The position numbers and the translations under genes are program-made. The notes below the pieces were generated by a model. It was not told the DNA's origin and ran no database searches. It saw only the letters and a program-made list of their open reading frames with translations. A DNA stretch of 60,174 nt. It comes from JBFMGD01 sp040751775. GTDB lineage: Bacteria > Bacillota > Dethiobacteria > DTU022. The stretch is from assembly GCA_040751775.1 (NCBI GenBank), contig JBFMGD010000011.1, positions 1 through 60,174 on the forward strand. Reading direction: 5' to 3'. This document shows positions 33,392 to 42,814 of the stretch, piece after piece. How positions within the stretch are numbered: position 1 is the first letter of the stretch; each line of letters opens with the position of its first letter.

Positions 33392-34084
33392 ATGGCAGAT
33401 GGACTGGTGATGGTTGTGGCGCCTCATCCCGATGATGCGGAATTCGGAGTGGCCGGTTCGGTGGCGCGCTGGGTCAGGGAAGGAAAAGAGGCGGTCTATG
33501 TCGTCTGTACCAGCGGGGAGAAAGGAACCAGCGATCCGTTGGTTAACCCGGCCGATTTGGCCAAGGTGAGAGAGCGGGAGCAGTCGGCGGCGGCCGCGCT
33601 GTTGGGCGTGCGGGAGGTTATTTTCCTGCGCCATGCAGACCAGACGCTGGAGGACACCGCTGATTTTCGTAAAGAGATTGTGCGGTGGATTCGTACTTTT
33701 CGCCCCGCGGTTGTAGCGACCACCGACCCTTACCGGCGTTATATCTGGCACCGGGATCACCGCATCACCGGCCAGGTAGTTCTGGATGCTGTCTTTCCTT
33801 ACGCGCGCGATCACCTGGCGTATCCCGAACTGCTCAAAGAAGGTTTGCAGCCGCACAAGGTTAAGGAAGTGCTCTTTTGGGGCACTGAGGACCCGAACTA
33901 CTGGGTGGATATTACCGCCACTTTTGATATAAAACTGCAGGCGCTGCACTGCCATGCCAGCCAGGTCGGCGGCCACCAGTTCGCCACGGTAGAAGAGTGG
34001 GTGCGGGAGCGGGCCCGGGTGGCGGCCCAGGAGCAGCCGTACGCACTGGGTGAAGCTTTTCACCGGGAAGAGATTCGCTGGTAG
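33392..34084 (+). CDS. PIG-L/LmbE family N-deacetylase
   Basis: A 230-residue Zn-dependent deacetylase of the PIG-L/MshB/BshB family: metal ligands H12 and D15 in VAPHPDDAEFG, and a further HRDHR segment supplying the third ligand region. Relatives remove the acetyl group from GlcNAc glycosides such as GlcNAc-inositol (MshB) or GlcNAc-malate (BshB). It follows the MshA-like glycosyltransferase by 57 bp. Clear ribosome site AAAGGAG. The substrate is inferred from neighbours. Confidence 0.88.
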   Translation: MADGLVMVVAPHPDDAEFGVAGSVARWVREGKEAVYVVCTSGEKGTSDPLVNPADLAKVREREQSAAAALLGVREVIFLRHADQTLEDTADFRKEIVRWIRTFRPAVVATTDPYRRYIWHRDHRITGQVVLDAVFPYARDHLAYPELLKEGLQPHKVKEVLFWGTEDPNYWVDITATFDIKLQALHCHASQVGGHQFATVEEWVRERARVAAQEQPYALGEAFHREEIRW

Positions 34085-34106
34085 CGAAAAATACGATTGA
34101 GCTGTT

Positions 34107-34763
34107 TTATGAACCCAGCCAGGTCACTGCCCCGCACAGCGCCGGGTCGCGGGGCCGGGCGGCGAATGCGGTATAGAGTTCTTTTTCTTTTCCAACGGTG
34201 GTCGCAGCGCCGTGCCCGGGCAGGATCAGGGTATGATCCGCCAGGGCAAACAGCTTCCCGGTAATCGATTGCACAACATGCGCGAAGTCATCCGGTGAGC
34301 CGGTCCGGCCGGGCCCGCCGGGAAAGATCGTGTCGCCTGCCAACAGGCAGCGGCCAACCTGGAAGCAAAGGCTGCCGGCGGTATGCCCGGGGGTGTGCAG
34401 CACCCGGATTACCAGTTTGCCGCAGGGCAGCCGGTCTCCATCCGCGAGCAGGTTGTCCGGCTTAACCGGCAGGGCGGCGCTGTCGGCAGGGTGGGCGGCG
34501 ACGGGAACAGTGAGGCCGGATTTTAGTGCCGCGAGGGCGCCAATATGATCGATATGACCGTGGGTTAGTAAGATCATTTGCGGCCGGGTGTTTTTCAGCT
34601 GTTCCATCAGCGCGGCCGCCTCGCCGGGGGCGTCTACGACCACACTCGCGCCGGTTTCTGCGCAGATCAGAATATAGGCGTTGGTGCCGAAAGGGCCCAG
34701 TGCGAGCCTGTAGATGCGCAGCGCGTCTGCTCCGCAAACCAATTCACTCTTTTTCACCGCCAT
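34107..34763 (-). CDS. Metallo-beta-lactamase-fold hydrolase (glyoxalase II-like)
   Basis: A 218-residue MBL-fold enzyme with the metal motif LLTHGHIDHIG, then LHTPGHTAGSLCF, LLAGDTIF and LILPGHG. This pattern is that of hydroxyacylglutathione-hydrolase-like thioesterases acting on small acyl-thiols. It is convergent with the deacetylase and divergent from Ino1. If the neighbourhood makes a low-molecular-weight thiol, this could be its thioesterase, but that is speculation. AAGGAGG-like site before the ATG. Confidence 0.85.
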   Translation of the reverse strand: MAVKKSELVCGADALRIYRLALGPFGTNAYILICAETGASVVVDAPGEAAALMEQLKNTRPQMILLTHGHIDHIGALAALKSGLTVPVAAHPADSAALPVKPDNLLADGDRLPCGKLVIRVLHTPGHTAGSLCFQVGRCLLAGDTIFPGGPGRTGSPDDFAHVVQSITGKLFALADHTLILPGHGAATTVGKEKELYTAFAARPRDPALCGAVTWLGS

Positions 34764-34853
34764 CGCCTCCTTAGTAAAGGTTTCCCTTCAGCTGCTCTTA
34801 AGTTATAATAATTCCTGTGGGATGTAAAGTTTGCCGGGTGTGAGGAGAAGAAT

Positions 34854-35945
34854 ATGTCCAAAATCAGGATTGCTGTGGTTGGCGTGGGCAACTGCGCCAG
34901 CGCGCTGCTGCAGGGGATTCACTATTACCGGGATCAAAATAGCGCTGACGCCGTGGGCCTGATGCACTGGGCTATCGGGGGTTACACGCCCGATCAGATC
35001 GAGGTGGCGGCGGCGTTTGATATCGATGCCCGCAAAGTGGGGCGAAACCTGCGGGAAGCGGTTTTTGCCGGCCCCAACTGTACCGCTGTTTTTTATGGCG
35101 CTCTGCCGGAGAGCGGTGTGACCGTGCGGATGGGGCGGGTGATGGACGGTGTTTCCGAGCATATGCATGCTTACGCAGCAGATTATACTTTTGTGATCAG
35201 CAGCTCTCCGGAGCCGGATCAAAGTGAGGTTGTTGAGATTCTCAAGCAATCGGGCATCGAGGTGATGCTCAATTACCTGCCGGTCGGCTCGGAAGAGGCA
35301 ACCCGCTTTTATGCGGCCTGCGCGCTTGAAGCGGGGGTTGCCTTTGTCAACAATATCCCCGTTTTTATCGCCAGTGATCCGGTTTGGGCGCGCCGCTTTG
35401 CGGAGAAGAATCTGCCGCTGATCGGTGACGACATCAAGTCACAGCTGGGGGCGACCATTTTACACCGCACCCTGGCTGACCTGTTCAAGAAAAGAGGGGT
35501 AAAGCTGGAGCGCTCTTACCAGCTGAACACCGGGGGCAATACCGATTTTTTGAACATGCTCAGCCGGGAGCGTTTGGCCTCCAAGAAAATATCCAAAACG
35601 GAGGCTGTGCAGTCGGCCGCCGCCGAGCGCTTGTCCGATCGCAACATCCATATCGGTCCGAGCGACTATGTGCCCTGGCAAAATGACAACAAGGTCTGCT
35701 TCCTGCGGATGGAAGGCCGTGTCTTCGGCGGAGTGCCGATCAACCTCGAGCTGCGGCTCAGTGTCGAAGATTCACCCAATTCCGCCGGGATCGCCATCGA
35801 CGCCGTGCGCTGCTGCAAACTGGCCCTGGAGCGAGGAATCGGCGGTGTGCTTGCCGGACCTTCGGCCTATTTTTGCAAACATCCCCCTGAGCAGTACCCG
35901 GACAACCTCGGCTACCAGATGACCGAAGATTTTATCCGGGGGTAG
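34854..35945 (+). CDS. ino1: Inositol-3-phosphate synthase
   Basis: A 363-residue NAD-dependent myo-inositol phosphate synthase converting glucose 6-phosphate to inositol phosphate. The nucleotide-binding VVGVGNCASALLQGI is at the start, and the family signature LNTGGNTDFLNM and SDYVPWQNDNKVCFLRMEG follow; GDDIKSQLGATILHR is the catalytic core. It is of the short actinobacterial/archaeal type. It supplies inositol phosphate, the acceptor of MshA-type glycosyltransferases, consistent with the upstream genes. A TATAAT (34803-34808) lies upstream with a weak -35. Confidence 0.93.
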   Translation: MSKIRIAVVGVGNCASALLQGIHYYRDQNSADAVGLMHWAIGGYTPDQIEVAAAFDIDARKVGRNLREAVFAGPNCTAVFYGALPESGVTVRMGRVMDGVSEHMHAYAADYTFVISSSPEPDQSEVVEILKQSGIEVMLNYLPVGSEEATRFYAACALEAGVAFVNNIPVFIASDPVWARRFAEKNLPLIGDDIKSQLGATILHRTLADLFKKRGVKLERSYQLNTGGNTDFLNMLSRERLASKKISKTEAVQSAAAERLSDRNIHIGPSDYVPWQNDNKVCFLRMEGRVFGGVPINLELRLSVEDSPNSAGIAIDAVRCCKLALERGIGGVLAGPSAYFCKHPPEQYPDNLGYQMTEDFIRG

Positions 35946-36009
35946 TTGGAAAGGGGCACGTCATACCCGTGCCCCCGGTGTGCTCTCTATTGGTCCGGTC
36001 CAGCCGGTT

Positions 36010-38001
36010 CTAGAGCGTTCGCGCCAAATCAAAGCCTTCCCGAATCGCTTCGGTGATCTTGCGCGGTTTGACTGCGTCTCCGATCAGATGCAGCGCGGCT
36101 ACTCTGCCCTCCAGTTCCCCGGCCAGTTCGTTAACGGAGGCGGCCCCGGTGGCCAATACTACCGTGTCGGCGGGCAGCAGCGCTTCCTGCCCGTCCCTTT
36201 CGATCAATACGCCCGCCGCGCTCACCTCTTTGACCGCTGCCTGGTCGATCACCTTGACGCCGAGGCGCCGGATATTCTTCATCACGACCCAGCGGGTGCT
36301 GATGCCGATATCGCGGCCCACTCCCTTGAGCAGTTCGACGATGGTGACCGACCTGGTGCCCCGGTTCAAGAGGCGCCGCAGGGTTTCCGGCTCTTCCGCT
36401 TCGTTTTCAAACAGGAATTTCAAGGTTGCGGCATCGATTGCGCCCATTCCGGCGACGACCAGGGCGGTTTCGCAACCCACCGCGCCTCCGCCGACCACGA
36501 TCACCCGTTGGCCCGGGTTAACCGAACCATCCAGCACCGCGAGGGCGGATACGGCCGGGGCGTCTTCATGCACCGCGAAGGGAGCGCGGGCCGGTTTGGC
36601 GCCGGTGGCGAGAACGACTATATCGGCGCCGAAAGCGGTAATATCAGCCGCGGTCGCCTGCCGGTGCAAGACCACCGTCACCCCGAGCGACTTGAGCGCG
36701 TGCTCGTAATACTCCACCAGGGTTATAAATTCTTCTTTGCCGGGCGGCCGGGCGGCGTAATGAAGCTGCCCGCCCAGGCGTGCCGACTGTTCCCAGAGGG
36801 TAAGCCGGTGGCCTCTTGAAGCCGCCAGGCGGGCTGTTTCCAGCCCGGCCGGCCCGCCGCCCACCACCAGGATATTTTTCGGTTCCGGCGCCGCGCTGAT
36901 CGCGGTGATTTCATGCTCCCGGCCCGCCAGCGGGTTCACGGCGCAGTGCACATCCTGCAGGGTAAAAACCGAATCCATGCAGCCCTGGTTGCAGGCGATG
37001 CACTTGCGGATGGCGCGGTGCTCGCCGCGCTGCGCCTTGTTGGGCAGTTCCGGATCGGCGATCAGCGGGCGGCCCATGTTGACCATGTCCGCCAGGCCGT
37101 CTTGGATAATCCGTTCCGCCTCCCGGGGGTCGTTAATGCGGTTGCTGGCGATCACGGGGACGCTGACCGCCTCTTTGACACCGCGGGCCAGGTAGGCGAA
37201 GCCGCCCCGGGGCAGTTCGCCGGTGATCTGGGGTACCCTGGTTTCATGCCAGCCCCCGGTGACGTTGAAGCCGTCCACCCCGGCTTCTTCCAGGAGCGCG
37301 GCAAAGCGGGCCGCCTCCGCGTTGGTATTGCTGCCGGGAATAAAATCGTGGCCGGAGATGCGCATCAATACAGTAAAATCAGGCCCCACTTTTTCACGGA
37401 TCCTCTGCACAACCTCGATGCCGAAGCGGCAGCGGTTCTCCCAGGAGCCGCCGAAGCGGTCGGTCCTCTGGTTGGTAATCGGGGATAAAAACTGGCAAAT
37501 CAGGTAGCCGGCACTGGCGATCACTTCAACGGCGTCAAAGCCGGCTTTTTGCGCCCGCGCCGCGGCGCCGGCGAAGCTTTCAATAACCGCTTCAATGTCA
37601 TCCAGGGTCATCTCCCGGGGTGTTTCCCGGGTAAAGCGGGAAGCGATCGCCGAGGGAGCGAGCGCCTGTTGACCGGTGAAGATGGAGTGGGCATAGCGGC
37701 CGGCCTGGTAGAGCTGCGCGCCGCTTTTGGCGCCCGCTCCTTTAATGGCGGCAGCCAGCTTGGCCAGGCCATCGATAAATTTATCGTCGTGCAAGCCGAT
37801 CATCAGCGGTCCGGTTCCGATCAGATCTATGCTGCAACCGCCCACGGTGATCAGCGCCGCGCCGCCGGCGGCCCTGGTTTCGTAATAACGGATCAAGCGT
37901 GCGTTGACAAAGCCCTCCGGTGAATAGCAGTGATGAATGGCCGGCATGGCGATCCTGTTTTTCAGCTCCAGCTTGCCGATTTTGATCGGTACAAAAAGCA
38001 T
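36010..38001 (-). CDS. Old-yellow-enzyme-type NADH:flavin oxidoreductase with Fe-S cluster
   Basis: This 663-residue enzyme has the 2,4-dienoyl-CoA reductase layout. There is an FMN TIM barrel (residues 1 to about 330), a 4Fe-4S site CIACNQGCMDSVFTLQDVHC, and an FAD/NAD(P) reductase part with VVGGGPAGLETARLAASRG and VVGGGAVGCETALV. It reduces activated double bonds, such as dienoyl-CoA or related enones. Alpha-beta-unsaturated ketone reductases and trimethylamine dehydrogenase share the architecture, so the substrate is open; with MttB genes nearby an amine substrate is not excluded. It is divergent from dinB. Confidence 0.88.
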   Translation of the reverse strand: MLFVPIKIGKLELKNRIAMPAIHHCYSPEGFVNARLIRYYETRAAGGAALITVGGCSIDLIGTGPLMIGLHDDKFIDGLAKLAAAIKGAGAKSGAQLYQAGRYAHSIFTGQQALAPSAIASRFTRETPREMTLDDIEAVIESFAGAAARAQKAGFDAVEVIASAGYLICQFLSPITNQRTDRFGGSWENRCRFGIEVVQRIREKVGPDFTVLMRISGHDFIPGSNTNAEAARFAALLEEAGVDGFNVTGGWHETRVPQITGELPRGGFAYLARGVKEAVSVPVIASNRINDPREAERIIQDGLADMVNMGRPLIADPELPNKAQRGEHRAIRKCIACNQGCMDSVFTLQDVHCAVNPLAGREHEITAISAAPEPKNILVVGGGPAGLETARLAASRGHRLTLWEQSARLGGQLHYAARPPGKEEFITLVEYYEHALKSLGVTVVLHRQATAADITAFGADIVVLATGAKPARAPFAVHEDAPAVSALAVLDGSVNPGQRVIVVGGGAVGCETALVVAGMGAIDAATLKFLFENEAEEPETLRRLLNRGTRSVTIVELLKGVGRDIGISTRWVVMKNIRRLGVKVIDQAAVKEVSAAGVLIERDGQEALLPADTVVLATGAASVNELAGELEGRVAALHLIGDAVKPRKITEAIREGFDLARTL

Positions 38002-38316
38002 GTTTTTCTCCTCCCATACGCATAGTAAAGGGCCTTACTTAATGAAAAAAGCAATGATGCGCCGTCTGTGGCAATATTTCTCCACCCGCCCCGGGTTTGC
38101 CTTTTTTTAACGAGCTTGGATGGGCAATATTGTCCGGCCAAGATGAAATCTGCATTCGATTGGGGCTATTTATGGGAGTGCGATTTTGCATGTGTAATAG
38201 CGTGCCGTGCCCGCGGGCCCACGAGTAATTTTCAGGGTTATTGCGCGGCAGGAAGAATTAGCTGTTTCGTGGAATCTATACTTGGAGCAGCCGTACAGAC
38301 CGGAGTTGATTGGCCA
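38002..38316. other. Intergenic region between the oxidoreductase and dinB
   Basis: The minus-strand ribosome site (GGAGGAG) of the oxidoreductase is at its left edge. The frame of dinB stays open back to 38068 but encodes no recognisable domain. I see no LexA-type palindrome and no strong promoter. Confidence 0.4.
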
Positions 38317-39501
38317 ATGCGGGATAGTCGACGTGACGACATTCTACTATGCGATCTGGATGCTTTTTTCGCCTCGGTGGAACAGCGAGATCACCCGGCC
38401 TACCGGGGCAAACCGGTGATCGTCGGGGGAAGCCCGCGGCAGCGCGGCGTGGTTTCCACATGTTCATATGAAGCGAGGCGTTACGGGGTCCGTTCGGCCA
38501 TGCCGATGAGCCGGGCGGTAAAACTGTGTCCTAACGCGGTAATCCTGCCGGGGCGGATGGAAGTTTACCGCGCTGTTTCCGGCCAGGTAGCGGTAATTTT
38601 TGAAAGGTTTACGCCGGATATTGAGCCGGTGTCAATAGATGAAGCCTACCTGGCGGTTAAACGGGGCAGCGGCCTGGAAACGGCGTTTCGCATTCGCGAA
38701 GCGGTGCGCGGCGAGCTCGACCTGCCGATTACGGTGGGTATATCCGTAAACAAGCTGCTTGCCAAGATTGCCTGCGAGCAGGCCAAGCCTGAAGGGGTCA
38801 AGGCCTTATGGCCGGAGGATGTTGAGGCGCGGCTGTGGCCTTTGCCGCTGCAAGCGCTGCCCGGATTGGGGCCGGTTGCGGTGCAAAAGCTGAACCGGGT
38901 CGGGATCAAAACCGTGGGCGAGCTGGCTGCCGCGCCGCTTGAAGTATTGAGCAATCTGTTGGGGCGTTCGGCTAGGACTTTTCTAAATTACGCGGCCGGA
39001 GAAGACGGGCGTGTTTTGGAGCCGCCGCACCAGGTTAAATCGATCTCGGAAGAGTGCACATTTCCGCTGGATATTGTAAACCGGGATAGAATCGCCGCCG
39101 TGCTGCTGGAGCAGGCGGAGGGGGTGGGCTACCGCCTCCGGTCACAGGGTTTGTGGGCCAGAACCGTCTGCCTTAAACTTCGTTTTGCCGACTTTACTAC
39201 TATTTCCCGGGAGATAACGCTGGCCGAGCCCACAGATCGCAGCTCGGTAATCTACAGGGCAGCCCTTACTTTGCTTGAACGCAACTATACCGGCCGGCCT
39301 TGCCGCCTGGCCGGCGTCCGCGTTTCCGGGCTGGAGCAGTGCCGGCAGCTTTCACTGCTGCCCCCGCGGCCGTTTGAGGAGAAAGAGCAAAACCTGGACC
39401 GGGTGCAAGATCGGCTGCGCGGTAAATACGGTAAAGAGATGGTATTCAAGGCAGGCAGGCTAATGGGAAAAGATGAAAATCAAGAGGGGGAGAACCATTG
39501 A
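38317..39501 (+). CDS. dinB: DNA polymerase IV (Y-family)
   Basis: A 394-residue translesion polymerase. The catalytic acidic residues lie in LLCDLDAFFASVEQ and SIDEAYLAV; YEARRYGVRSAMPM and the helix-hairpin-helix ALPGLGPVAVQKLNRVGI are typical. The C-terminus has QLSLLP, a canonical beta-clamp-binding motif. ATG 38317 is the likely start (CGGAG 11 nt upstream); the preceding 83 open codons look non-coding. It shares a TTGA overlap with the following gene, so both may be one transcript. Confidence 0.92.
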   Translation: MRDSRRDDILLCDLDAFFASVEQRDHPAYRGKPVIVGGSPRQRGVVSTCSYEARRYGVRSAMPMSRAVKLCPNAVILPGRMEVYRAVSGQVAVIFERFTPDIEPVSIDEAYLAVKRGSGLETAFRIREAVRGELDLPITVGISVNKLLAKIACEQAKPEGVKALWPEDVEARLWPLPLQALPGLGPVAVQKLNRVGIKTVGELAAAPLEVLSNLLGRSARTFLNYAAGEDGRVLEPPHQVKSISEECTFPLDIVNRDRIAAVLLEQAEGVGYRLRSQGLWARTVCLKLRFADFTTISREITLAEPTDRSSVIYRAALTLLERNYTGRPCRLAGVRVSGLEQCRQLSLLPPRPFEEKEQNLDRVQDRLRGKYGKEMVFKAGRLMGKDENQEGENH

Positions 39502-41645
39502 AGGAAAATCCGCTTCACTTGCTTATGAAACCGCAATCGATCGCCACTGTCGGCGCCGGGAACAACCCGCTTAAAATGGGTACTATCCAGGCCTTAAGCA
39601 TCCGCAAGGACGGCTATAGCGGCCGGTTTTACCCGATTCATCCCACCGAAGAAACGGTGCTCGGGTGCAAGGCCTATGCGTCAATCGCGGATTTGCCCGA
39701 AGCGCCGGATCTGGCCATGTTTATTGTACCCACGGAGCAGGTCATTCCGCTGCTGGAGCAATTTGGGAAGATCGGCACCAGGCGGGCGATCATCATCACC
39801 GCCGGCTTCAAAGAAACCGGCCGCGCGGGGGAAGAAGCGGAAAAGCGGCTGCTGGCCGTGGCCAGGCGTTACGGAATTCGCTTTTTGGGGCCGAACTGTA
39901 TGGGCTTGATTAATAGCGCCATTTCGCTCAATGTTACCGTGGCGCCGCTGACCGGCCCGCCGGGGCTGTTGGGGCTGGCCTCCCAGAGCGGCACCTACCT
40001 GACCCAAACTCTGCCCTATTTGAGCAAGCGGGGAATTCGTTTCAGCAAAGCGGTCAGTGTGGGCAACGAAGCCGATATCGACCTGGTGGATGCCCTGGAA
40101 TACCTGGGTCAAGACGAGCAGACCAGGGCGATCGCCCTCTACATCGAAGGCCTGCGGGATGGCAGCCGTTTTCTCGAGGCGGCCCGAAAAATAACCCCTT
40201 ACAAGCCGGTCCTGGCCCAGTATGTCGGCGGCTCCGAAGGGGGGGCGCGGGCCGGGAAAAGCCACACCGGCTCCATGGCCGGACCCGACTACCTCTACGA
40301 CGGCATCCTCAAACAGGCGGGGGTGATCCGGGTCCACTCCGTGGAGGAGCTCTACGCGCACGGTTGGGTGCTGGCGGCGCAGCCGCCCCTGCGCGGCAAG
40401 CGGGTGGCGGTGGTGACCAACTCGGGCGGTCCGGGGACCGCCATGGCCCATACCTGCAGCGCCGGCGGACTTACAGTGCCGCCTTTTTCAGAAAAGCTGC
40501 AGGCGGCAATCCGGGAGCTGATCCCGCCTCACGCCGCCGCCGGAAACCCGGTGGATCTCACTTTTCACCTGGATACCCAGGTTCTGAGTGTGACGATTCC
40601 CGAGCTGATCATGCGCAGCGGTGAGGTCGACGCGGTGGTGCTGCACGGCGCCATGGGCAGCGGGTTCATGAAAGCGATCTTTCCGCATCTCCGGGAACTG
40701 ACCGGCGGCCTTTCTGAAGAGCAATTCCTGGAGCAGTTCAAAAAAGACCTGACCCCGGGCGTTACACTCCCCTTTAAGCACGCTGTGCCCCTGATCATCT
40801 CATCCTTTTTTGACAGCGATGACGATTATACCGCCGCCTACCGGGAACACAACATCCCCGTTTTTGACGCGCCGGAAAAAGCGGCCCGGGGCTTGCTGGC
40901 CATGCTGCACTATTATCAAACAGTCCGCCAAAGGGAGTCTTACACCGCCCCCTTATTGCCGGATCGTTCGGCGGAGGCGGCGCGGATCATTGGCGGCGCT
41001 GTGGAAAGCGGCCTGCAGAACCTGGACGAATACTCATCGAAACAGGTTTTGGCCTGCTACGGTATCGCCACCAGCCCGGAGCGGTTGGCCCGCACCGAAG
41101 AAGAGGCGGCCGAAGAGGCCGCGCTGCTGGGATACCCCGTGGCGGTGAAAGGCTGTTCCCCGGCGATCGCTCATAAAACGGGCCGGGGGCTGATTTACCT
41201 TGATCAAAGAGATGAAAGCGAGCTGCGCCGCGCTTACCGGGCGGTGCGCAAAGCGGCCGGAGATGGGAGCGCGGTGCTGGTCTCGAAGATGGTGGAGGGC
41301 GGCAGGGAGTTTGTCGCCGGGATGTCACGCCGGCCCGGTTTCGGGCCTTGCGTGATGTTCGGCCTGGGCGGGATCTACACGGAGATACTGAAAGACACCG
41401 CCTTCCGCGCAGCTCCGGTCAGCCGCGGCGAAGCGCTGGAGATGCTGCGCGATATCCGGGCCGCGGCTTTACTGGACGCCTGCCGGGGCATGCCTGCCGT
41501 TGATCTCGAGGCCCTGGCGGAGATCTTGCAGAAGGTCGGCTTTATCCCGCTGCTGCATCCGGAAGTGGCGGAAATAGATCTGAACCCGATCCTGATCAGC
41601 GGTTCTTGCCCGGTCGTGGTCGATGCTCTGATCGTGCTGAAGTAG
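39498..41645 (+). CDS. ADP-forming acyl-CoA synthetase (fused alpha and beta)
   Basis: A 715-residue enzyme joining a CoA-binding/ligase part (residues 1 to about 470) and an ATP-grasp part (about 490-715). IKIG-like CoA-binding text, GPNCMGLIN, the phospho-histidine segment GKSHTGSMAG and EVDAVVLHGAMGS are present; the ATP-grasp half has GYPVAVKGCSPAIAHKT. It converts acyl-CoA, ADP and phosphate to acid, CoA and ATP, an energy-conserving step in fermenters. TTG 39498 has GAGGGGGAG upstream and overlaps the dinB stop. Which acyl group is used is unknown. Confidence 0.9.
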   Translation: MKENPLHLLMKPQSIATVGAGNNPLKMGTIQALSIRKDGYSGRFYPIHPTEETVLGCKAYASIADLPEAPDLAMFIVPTEQVIPLLEQFGKIGTRRAIIITAGFKETGRAGEEAEKRLLAVARRYGIRFLGPNCMGLINSAISLNVTVAPLTGPPGLLGLASQSGTYLTQTLPYLSKRGIRFSKAVSVGNEADIDLVDALEYLGQDEQTRAIALYIEGLRDGSRFLEAARKITPYKPVLAQYVGGSEGGARAGKSHTGSMAGPDYLYDGILKQAGVIRVHSVEELYAHGWVLAAQPPLRGKRVAVVTNSGGPGTAMAHTCSAGGLTVPPFSEKLQAAIRELIPPHAAAGNPVDLTFHLDTQVLSVTIPELIMRSGEVDAVVLHGAMGSGFMKAIFPHLRELTGGLSEEQFLEQFKKDLTPGVTLPFKHAVPLIISSFFDSDDDYTAAYREHNIPVFDAPEKAARGLLAMLHYYQTVRQRESYTAPLLPDRSAEAARIIGGAVESGLQNLDEYSSKQVLACYGIATSPERLARTEEEAAEEAALLGYPVAVKGCSPAIAHKTGRGLIYLDQRDESELRRAYRAVRKAAGDGSAVLVSKMVEGGREFVAGMSRRPGFGPCVMFGLGGIYTEILKDTAFRAAPVSRGEALEMLRDIRAAALLDACRGMPAVDLEALAEILQKVGFIPLLHPEVAEIDLNPILISGSCPVVVDALIVLK

Positions 41646-41754
41646 CTACCTTAATTCTGGGGTTAAACAGTGCTCCAGGGCGCAGCGTGCTGCGCCCGCA
41701 TATCTAGAAACCGGGGATAAGTATGGTGTCCCCATGATGGGAGGAGGGTTAGGT

Positions 41755-42423
41755 ATGTGCGGCCGCTTTGCCCTCGCCGTGGAGAAACATGTCCTGGAGA
41801 TGCTGTTTCAACTGGAACTGCGCGGCGAATTTAGCTTCAGGTACAATATCGCTCCCGCGCAGGAGATCCTGGCGGTGCGCATCAGCCCACAACACGGCGG
41901 CCGCGAAGCGGTGATGCTGAAATGGGGCCTGGTGCCGCACTGGGCCAGGGACGAATCGATCGGCGCGAGGCTGATCAATGCCCGTTCTGAAACGGCGGCC
42001 GAAAAGCCGGTATTCCGGGAGGCGTTCAAGCAAAGGCGGATCCTGATTCCGGCAAGCGGGTTTTACGAATGGAAAACTGAGCCGGCAGGCAAGCAACCGT
42101 ATTTTATCGGTATGAAAGGCGGGCGTCCCTTCGCCCTGGCCGGCCTCTGGGAAAGCCGGCGCCGCGAGAGCGGGCAGTTGGAGAGCTGCACGGTGTTGAC
42201 CACCGCGCCCAACAGCCTGGTGGCCCAAATGCACAACCGGATGCCGGTAATCGTGCCGGAAGAAGCGTATGCGGCCTGGCTTGATCCGCAATCCGGCCGG
42301 GCCGCACTTGAAGCGCTCGCCGCCGCCCCTTACCCGGAAGATTTGATGACCGCCCGCCCGGTTTCGCGCCTGGTGAACAGTCCGGCAAACGATCATCCCG
42401 GCCTGATCGCTCCCCTTGAATAA
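41755..42423 (+). CDS. SRAP-domain protein (YedK/HMCES family)
   Basis: A 222-residue SOS-response-associated peptidase. After Met removal Cys2 becomes the nucleophile that forms a thiazolidine crosslink with abasic sites in single-stranded DNA. The active-site residues fall at the same numbers as in E. coli YedK: C2, N75 (INARSET), E105 (GFYEWK) and H160 (QMHNRMPVI). ATG 41755 has GGAGGAGG 7 nt upstream, and only this start puts Cys at position 2. DinB is 2.3 kb upstream and a SprT-like protease lies 0.6 kb downstream. Confidence 0.95.
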   Translation: MCGRFALAVEKHVLEMLFQLELRGEFSFRYNIAPAQEILAVRISPQHGGREAVMLKWGLVPHWARDESIGARLINARSETAAEKPVFREAFKQRRILIPASGFYEWKTEPAGKQPYFIGMKGGRPFALAGLWESRRRESGQLESCTVLTTAPNSLVAQMHNRMPVIVPEEAYAAWLDPQSGRAALEALAAAPYPEDLMTARPVSRLVNSPANDHPGLIAPLE

Positions 42424-42433
42424 GGTGCGGGGC

Positions 42434-42814
42434 TTAGCCGCGCTCCCCGCATACCGGACAGGTTCCGGTGGGACGGTGGAAGCTGCCGTTTGACCAGCTG
42501 CCGCAGTCGAAGCGGAGCCTCTGGCGGCTCAGTACGACGGGGCATGCGATGAGGCTGCCGAGAAGCGCCACCACCGCAAACACGCTGATCAATATGACCA
42601 GAAAACTGATCAGATCCGCCAGGTAGGGCATCAGGTTGAGATAACTGAGCAGCAAAGTCCCCCCGGAGGCGTAATAGCGGGATGCCGCGGCCAACCCGGC
42701 GGCAGCGCCGGCCAGGTCGGTGATACTTTTAATCAAGCCGGCCGCGATACCCCTTACCAAGGAGAACAGCAGAAAAAGACCGATGATCAGATCCAGCCAG
42801 GAGAACAGATTCAC
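42434..42814 (-). CDS. CvpA-like membrane protein, short with Cys-rich tail
   Basis: This 126-residue protein has residues 1 to about 90 with three hydrophobic segments in CvpA style (WLDLIIGLFLLFSLVRGIAA, then AGAAAGLAAA, then LISFLVILISVFAVVALLG). CvpA proteins usually have a fourth segment and about 160-180 residues. Here a polar tail ends in CPVC and has two more cysteines. This could be a frameshifted or rearranged CvpA, or a variant with a metal-binding tail. It is convergent with the SRAP gene. Confidence 0.55.
   Translation of the reverse strand: MNLFSWLDLIIGLFLLFSLVRGIAAGLIKSITDLAGAAAGLAAASRYYASGGTLLLSYLNLMPYLADLISFLVILISVFAVVALLGSLIACPVVLSRQRLRFDCGSWSNGSFHRPTGTCPVCGERG

Noticed and set aside
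38068..38316. Extended N-terminus of dinB (83 extra codons)
   Set aside because: The residues show no domain, and the family normally starts close to LLCDLDAFF; ATG 38317 gives the usual length.
41678..41697. GGGCGCAGC/GCTGCGCCC hairpin as terminator after the acyl-CoA synthetase
   Set aside because: Strong stem but no T-run; not called as an intrinsic terminator.
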